Shown here piece after piece: positions 59,805 to 64,000 of a stretch of 64,000 bases of DNA. The first letter of the stretch is position 1, and each line of letters starts with the position of its first letter. Under the pieces are notes generated by a model, which saw only the letters and a list, made by a program, of their open reading frames with translations, had not been told where the DNA came from and made no database searches. This stretch comes from Fusicatenibacter saccharivorans. GTDB taxonomy: Bacteria; Bacillota; Clostridia; Lachnospirales; Lachnospiraceae. The DNA lies in the NCBI RefSeq assembly GCF_015557635.1, contig NZ_JADNOP010000002.1:1-64000 (forward strand), written 5' to 3'. Made by a program: the position numbers and the translations under genes.

Positions 59805-61445
59805 TTATTTCGCGATTTCCTCGATACCCTGAGTTGCTACCCAGTCCTCAAGTCCCAGAGAGTACATACCATCTACATAAGCCTGCCAGTCAGCATCGTT
59901 GTCAATGTCAAGCTCGCCGCATACGAACTGCGCCTGCTGCTGCTCAAAGAAATCTTTGATTGCTGTGTTCGTATCAGAGAAGGTATCAATTTTATCCAAG
60001 TCAATCCAGTAGGACGGAATAATTTCTTTGGTCAGATTTGCCTCATAAGCTTCCTCTGTTGCTTTTTTCTCATCATACATCGGATGCTCTTCTACAAACT
60101 CGAAGTCTACCGGCAGATATTTCGGCAGAGACTGCGGCCACAGATTGCCCCAGGAATATTTTTCCTGATCTTCCTCAGACAGTGTGGTGGTGTCAATCGC
60201 ATGGTATCCGTCATCCTCTTTGTTTACAATCACACCAACCGGTCCTCTGTTGCAGCCGATGCCGTTCTCCAGTGCGAATGCATTGTCAAACCAGCGGCAG
60301 ATGATTTCCGGATGCTCTGCCTTGTTTGTGATGACAGCCTGGGTTCTGTATACGCTGAAGCCTTCCGTATCGCGCAGCCAGATTCCGTCTTTGTCTGTGT
60401 TCAGAACAGGCATGGAGTCGAAATCGCCTCTTTCCTCTGCAGCCGGGATTCCGGTAAACTCGTTGCTTCCGTATGCGATGGAAACGCCGTACAGGTCCTG
60501 ATTTCCTTTACCTTCCCATGTGGAGCTGTCCTGTGTGTAAAGCTCTACGTCTACGAGTCCTTCTGCATACAGTTTGTGGAACCAGGAAAGGAACTCACGG
60601 TATGTATCGCTGACACCGCCGTAAACAACCTTTTCATTCTGGATTGCAATACCAAGTTTGTTCATCGGAAGTCCGAAGTAACCGGCCATAGCCTCGATAT
60701 GTTTGTTGTTCGGGTCGGTAGAGAACGGGATTTCATCGGAAGCGTCACCGTTGCCGTTTGCATCCTGCTCTTTGAAGGCTTTCAAGACTGCCTCAAACTC
60801 GTCTGTAGTGGTCGGCATGCTCATGCCAACATTCTCCAGCCATTTCGTATTGATGTATGGGCTGTATCCAACGGTTGTATCGGTACATACGTACGGAATT
60901 GTGTAGATGTGTCCGTCCGGTGCTGTCATTTTTTCTCTTACACCCGGCAGATCCAGGATCGCAGAAATGTTCGGGCAATATTTCTCAAAATAATCTTCCA
61001 GCGGAATGAATACGCCCTGGTTTACACCATAGGTGAGGATTGCATTATCGCTTAAGGTCCATCCGCCGATCACATCCGCGTAATCTCCGGAGTTCAGATC
61101 CAGATTCAGTCTCTCCGTTGCTGTTTCGTATGGATAAATTTTCAGGTCAACGTCTACATTGGTCTGTTTTTTGAACTCATCGAGCGTGATAAACTCGCCG
61201 GATTCGCTGGAATCATCGCAGAAGATGGAGAAGGTGTAATCTCCCTCGTCTACCAGCGGAAGACCTTCCTGATACATAATGCCGTTTACTTTTCCGTCCT
61301 CATCCACGGTGTCGTTTGCTGCGGATGCTGCGGATGCTGCAGAAGCACTCTTTGCCGAGCTGCTTCCATTATCACTTCCACATCCGGTAAACATAGATGC
61401 CACCATTACTGCAGTTAAAACTGCTGCGACTGCTTTTCTTTTCAT
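59805..61445 (-). CDS. Extracellular sugar-binding lipoprotein of an ABC transporter
   Basis: 546 aa. The signal peptide ends in a lipobox (SMFTGC, lipid-anchored C22) and is followed by a Ser/Ala-rich linker. The body has the periplasmic-binding-protein class of LplA/aldouronate-type proteins (NVDVDLKIYPYETATERLNLDLNSGDYADVIGG region). It delivers an oligosaccharide to the two permeases encoded just upstream. A 9-bp perfect hairpin precedes it, a common way to raise binding-protein output over permeases. AGGAGGG precedes the ATG. Confidence 0.94.
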   Translation of the reverse strand: MKRKAVAAVLTAVMVASMFTGCGSDNGSSSAKSASAASAASAANDTVDEDGKVNGIMYQEGLPLVDEGDYTFSIFCDDSSESGEFITLDEFKKQTNVDVDLKIYPYETATERLNLDLNSGDYADVIGGWTLSDNAILTYGVNQGVFIPLEDYFEKYCPNISAILDLPGVREKMTAPDGHIYTIPYVCTDTTVGYSPYINTKWLENVGMSMPTTTDEFEAVLKAFKEQDANGNGDASDEIPFSTDPNNKHIEAMAGYFGLPMNKLGIAIQNEKVVYGGVSDTYREFLSWFHKLYAEGLVDVELYTQDSSTWEGKGNQDLYGVSIAYGSNEFTGIPAAEERGDFDSMPVLNTDKDGIWLRDTEGFSVYRTQAVITNKAEHPEIICRWFDNAFALENGIGCNRGPVGVIVNKEDDGYHAIDTTTLSEEDQEKYSWGNLWPQSLPKYLPVDFEFVEEHPMYDEKKATEEAYEANLTKEIIPSYWIDLDKIDTFSDTNTAIKDFFEQQQAQFVCGELDIDNDADWQAYVDGMYSLGLEDWVATQGIEEIAK

Positions 61446-61465
61446 GATTTTTCCCTCCTGTGTTG

Positions 61466-61490
61466 TTCCGGCGGCATTTTCCCGCCGGAA
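61466..61490 (-). promoter_or_regulatory. Intergenic hairpin before the solute-binding-protein gene
   Basis: TTCCGGCGG (61466-61474) pairs perfectly with CCGCCGGAA (61482-61490). No T run follows, so it probably stabilises the downstream mRNA segment after endonucleolytic cleavage. Confidence 0.55.
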
Positions 61491-61583
61491 GCGCTTTTGC
61501 CTGTCCGTTGTCCGGACCCTTTATTTACATACCGCCGTTTCCCGTGCGGCAGATAAATCGTTAAAAAAACTTCTTCTTGTAAA

Positions 61584-62513
61584 TCAACCCTTCATGGATC
61601 CGATCATAACACCCTTTACAAAGTGCTTCTGCACCAGTGGGTACATAACCAGAACCGGGATACTGCTGATGATGATCAGCGAGTATTTCATAACGTCGAT
61701 CAGCTGCTGTTTTTCCTGCAGTGCTGCTCTTGCTGCCGCAGTTGTTGCTGTCTGGGACAGCGCGGTCTGGTTTGTGATCAGGATGTTACGCAGAACCAGC
61801 TGCAACGGATACTTTGCTTTGTCCGAAATATAAACGAGTGCTGAGAAGTATGAGTTCCAGTGGCCGACACCATAGTACAGAACCAGAATTGCGATGATCG
61901 CTTTGGAAAGCGGAAGTGCAATCTGGAAAAAGAATCTCGCCTGGGTACAGCCGTCAATTTCAGCTGCCTCATACAGCTCTTCCGAAATGTTCGACTTGAA
62001 GAAGGTTCTTGCCACGATCATGTTGTATACGCTTAAGCATCCTGGAAGAATCAGTGCCCAGATCGTGTTCAGCATCTGCAGTCTCTGAATAACCAGATAG
62101 GTAGGGATCAGACCGCCGCCGAAGAACATGGTGATCAGGTAAAAAATGGTGATCGGTTTCTTTCCGGAGAAATTGCTTCTGGAAAGTGCATACGATGTCG
62201 GAAGCGTTACGATCAGGTTGACCATAACACCGCAGAAGGTGATGATCAGGGAGTTTAAAAAGCCTCTCATAACCTGGTCGTTTTTAAATACTTCTGCGTA
62301 GCCTTTCAGGGTAAATCCGATCGGGTGAAGCAGTACTTTACCACTCGATACGGCGCTTGGCGCACTGATGGATGAAATGATAACCCAGTACAGCGGATAT
62401 GCCACAACAAACAGAACCAGCGTCAGGATAATGAAGCAGGCTGCGTCAAAAACGACGTCCTCTTTGCAGCGTTTTATTTTCTTTTTTGTCACTGCGGTAT
62501 TTTCTTTACTCAT
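61584..62513 (-). CDS. Sugar ABC transporter permease, LplC/MalG type
   Basis: 309 aa, six transmembrane helices. The cytoplasmic EAA loop EAAEIDGCTQARFFFQIALP (about 199-218) contacts the shared ATPase. Seven upstream codons are open; the ATG at 62513 has TAGGAGG about 9 bp before it. No ATPase gene is present in the operon, as is typical when MsmX-like ATPases are shared. Confidence 0.94.
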   Translation of the reverse strand: MSKENTAVTKKKIKRCKEDVVFDAACFIILTLVLFVVAYPLYWVIISSISAPSAVSSGKVLLHPIGFTLKGYAEVFKNDQVMRGFLNSLIITFCGVMVNLIVTLPTSYALSRSNFSGKKPITIFYLITMFFGGGLIPTYLVIQRLQMLNTIWALILPGCLSVYNMIVARTFFKSNISEELYEAAEIDGCTQARFFFQIALPLSKAIIAILVLYYGVGHWNSYFSALVYISDKAKYPLQLVLRNILITNQTALSQTATTAAARAALQEKQQLIDVMKYSLIIISSIPVLVMYPLVQKHFVKGVMIGSMKG

Positions 62514-62527
62514 GTTTTTGTTTCCTC

Positions 62528-63463
62528 CTACCACAGGCTGTTGCCCGAAAGTTTATCAGATATCGTATTGACAATGATCAGCATAACCATGTTTACGATG
62601 GTGTTGAACAGACCGATTGCTGAAGAATACGACATATCGTTGTTGATCAGACCGACCTTATAGACGTAGGTGGAAATGATCTCGGATACACTGGCATTCA
62701 GGTTGTTCTGCAGAAGGAAGGCTTTTTCGAAGCCGACGGAAAGAATGCTTCCGCAGTTCATAATCAGAAGAATGGTCGCGGTCGGCATGATCAGCGGAAG
62801 GTCGATGTGACGGATCAGCTGTAATTTCGTTGCGCCGTCTACCTTTGCCGCCTCATGCAGCTCCGGGCTGATGCCGGCGAGTGCTGCGAAGTAAATAACA
62901 GAGCTCCATCCTGTACTCTGCCATACGCCGGTCCACACATAAATGTGTCTCCAGTAGGCTTTTTTCGCCATGAAGTTGACCGCCGGAATTCCGATTGCTT
63001 CCAGTACGTGGTTGATAACACCGACGGACGGAGACAGGAACAGAATGATCATACCGCACATAACTACGGTAGAAATGAAGTTCGGCGCGTAGGTGACGGT
63101 CTGGATCACTTTCCGGTATCTCTTATGGCGGAAGGAGTTCAGCATCAGTGCCAGGATGATCGGAATCGGGAATGATACGACCAGTCCGTACAGACTCAGG
63201 ATCAACGTGTTCTTGATGGTGGATGCAAAGTATGGAGAGTTGAAGAATCTCTCAAAGTAGTACATGCCTACCCACGGGCTCTTAGTGATTCCGGCCGTCG
63301 CATTGAAGCGGCGGAACGCGATCTGTACACCGTACATCGGAATGTAGCTGAAGATGAAGGTCAGGATCACACCCGGAACACAGAAAAGCCAAAGCGAGAT
63401 GTCTCTCTTGAAGGCTCGGATGGTCCGGCCTTTCTTCTTTGCTTTTGTTGGTTTCTCTTTCAT
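62528..63463 (-). CDS. Sugar ABC transporter permease, LplB type
   Basis: 311 aa from the ATG at 63463, which follows AGGAGG by about 11 bp. A basic N terminus precedes six helices. The EAA loop is EAAKVDGATKLQLIRHIDLP. The frame is open for 49 more codons upstream, but these lie in the 5' leader. First gene of the importer operon, followed 14 bp later by the LplC-type permease. Confidence 0.94.
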   Translation of the reverse strand: MKEKPTKAKKKGRTIRAFKRDISLWLFCVPGVILTFIFSYIPMYGVQIAFRRFNATAGITKSPWVGMYYFERFFNSPYFASTIKNTLILSLYGLVVSFPIPIILALMLNSFRHKRYRKVIQTVTYAPNFISTVVMCGMIILFLSPSVGVINHVLEAIGIPAVNFMAKKAYWRHIYVWTGVWQSTGWSSVIYFAALAGISPELHEAAKVDGATKLQLIRHIDLPLIMPTATILLIMNCGSILSVGFEKAFLLQNNLNASVSEIISTYVYKVGLINNDMSYSSAIGLFNTIVNMVMLIIVNTISDKLSGNSLW

Positions 63464-63639
63464 TTCTCTCTTTTCCTCCTTTTTAAAGGTTTCGTGTCTT
63501 CCTTGATTGCCGCATTTCCGGTCGTGAACATTTTGAACATTTTGCTTTCGCATCATCCTCGCATGCTGCTTCTTTTTTGTGCAACTGCCACAATCAAATC
63601 TGTGATTCAAGATTTATCCAACACTGTTTTGTTGAATTT

Positions 63640-63668
63640 ATTTTACCTTTTGTTACCTTATTTGTCAA
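63640..63668 (-). promoter_or_regulatory. Promoter of the glycan importer operon
   Basis: On the minus strand: -35 TTGACA (63668-63663), 17-bp spacer, -10 TAAAAT (63645-63640). It implies a leader of about 170 nt before the first permease gene; I see no known riboswitch in it. Confidence 0.75.
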
Positions 63669-63803
63669 CCATTAATTGAATATATATACCAGTTTGTTAC
63701 TTTTACGCAATTTAAGCAGGCGTTTTTTAAGCACTTTTCCTATATTTCGACGCGTTTTTCGGTTTTTCTGTCCCTTGCGGCCGTGATCCATGTTATCTTT
63801 TTT

Positions 63804-63847
63804 CGTATTTTCGTCCATTTCAAAGAAACAAAAATGGAGAAAATACG
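63804..63847. repeat. Inverted repeat upstream of the importer operon
   Basis: CGTATTTTCGTCCATTT (63804-63820) is inverted as AAATGGAGAAAATACG (63832-63847), with one bulged base and an 11-bp loop. It may be a terminator remnant of the gene to the right or a regulator site. The rest of 63669-63919 is AT-rich with no gene. Confidence 0.45.
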
Positions 63848-63919
63848 TCGTTTTGTTTCGCAACATATTTTCTCCCTTTGTTCAGTTTTGTTACTTTTTA
63901 TATTATCTTCCGTCAAACC

Positions 63920-64000
63920 TTACATTTCAGTTACATTTCCGCTCCACCATTTCTCTGCTCCATCCTCGAGCATCAGCTCATAGTCATGGCAGATCACTTC
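63920..64000 (-). CDS. Possible C-terminal end of a gene cut by the right edge
   Basis: The minus-strand frame from 64000 reads 26 residues ending DGAEKWWSGNVTEM and stops at TAA (63922-63920). GC content and residue choice look protein-like compared with the AT-rich DNA just to its left. Too short for a family call. If real, the gene lies upstream of the importer operon, where a regulator or another hydrolase would be expected. Confidence 0.4.
   Translation of the reverse strand, partial: EVICHDYELMLEDGAEKWWSGNVTEM

Overview
The window looks like a chromosomal segment of an endospore-forming anaerobic Firmicute, most likely Lachnospiraceae. The evidence is the start of a 16S rRNA gene at the left edge, a complete spoIIIAA-AH sporulation operon, DUF1836, DUF4867 and DUF5685 genes typical of that family, a Clostridia-style single-chain PurL, and an LplB/LplC-type sugar ABC transporter. 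Most genes are on the minus strand. No complete insertion sequence, prophage or plasmid gene is visible; three palindromic or dispersed repeat types are present.

Layout. 1-0.6 kb: 5' end of 16S rRNA (minus) behind three tandem promoters. 0.6-6.4 kb: radA, a small conserved gene, clpC, a GntR regulator with its own operator, and coaX. 6.5-13.5 kb: a complete type II-A CRISPR-Cas locus (cas9-cas1-cas2-csn2, each junction overlapping by 4 bp; a 13-repeat array; a tracrRNA gene upstream of cas9), bordered by tRNA-Leu(CAA). 13.8-25 kb: lysA, pyk, a rhomboid-like protein, aroC, a lactonase-fold protein, a sigma factor and purL. 25-31 kb: a lipid-related group (two PAP2 phosphatases, a lipid kinase, a glycerophosphodiesterase) around a PucR-type regulator preceded by a 14-codon leader ORF. 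31-35.5 kb: cell-wall amidase, pcrA, DUF1836 and YerC regulators. 35.5-40.3 kb: DUF4867, a FucI-like isomerase, a xylulokinase-like kinase and an AraC regulator. 40.3-41.2 kb: a TPP riboswitch and thiT. 41.3-46.7 kb: spoIIIA operon carrying a small palindromic element between AE and AF. 46.7-54.5 kb: phosphopantetheinyl transferase, SEC-C protein, Lrp regulator, CNNM-type transporter, M18 aminopeptidase, a three-gene Cys-rich/J-domain operon and a HAD phosphatase. 54.6-63.7 kb: a sugar importer followed by apparently cytoplasmic GH29 fucosidase, GH18 hydrolase and a transglutaminase-fold protein. The right edge holds what may be the end of another gene.

How the parts fit. The CRISPR locus appears intact and active by sequence: the Cas9 RuvC and HNH residues are present, array and tracrRNA have recognisable promoters, and the leader ends in ATTTGAG next to the newest repeat. 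The residues matching the SpCas9 PAM-reading arginines are not arginine, so its PAM probably differs from NGG. The 55-63 kb operon reads as import of a fucosylated, GlcNAc-containing saccharide or glycopeptide and its breakdown inside the cell. The transglutaminase-fold protein there, whose GRCGE motif is shared with eukaryotic peptide:N-glycanase, is the best candidate in the window for an uncharacterised activity.
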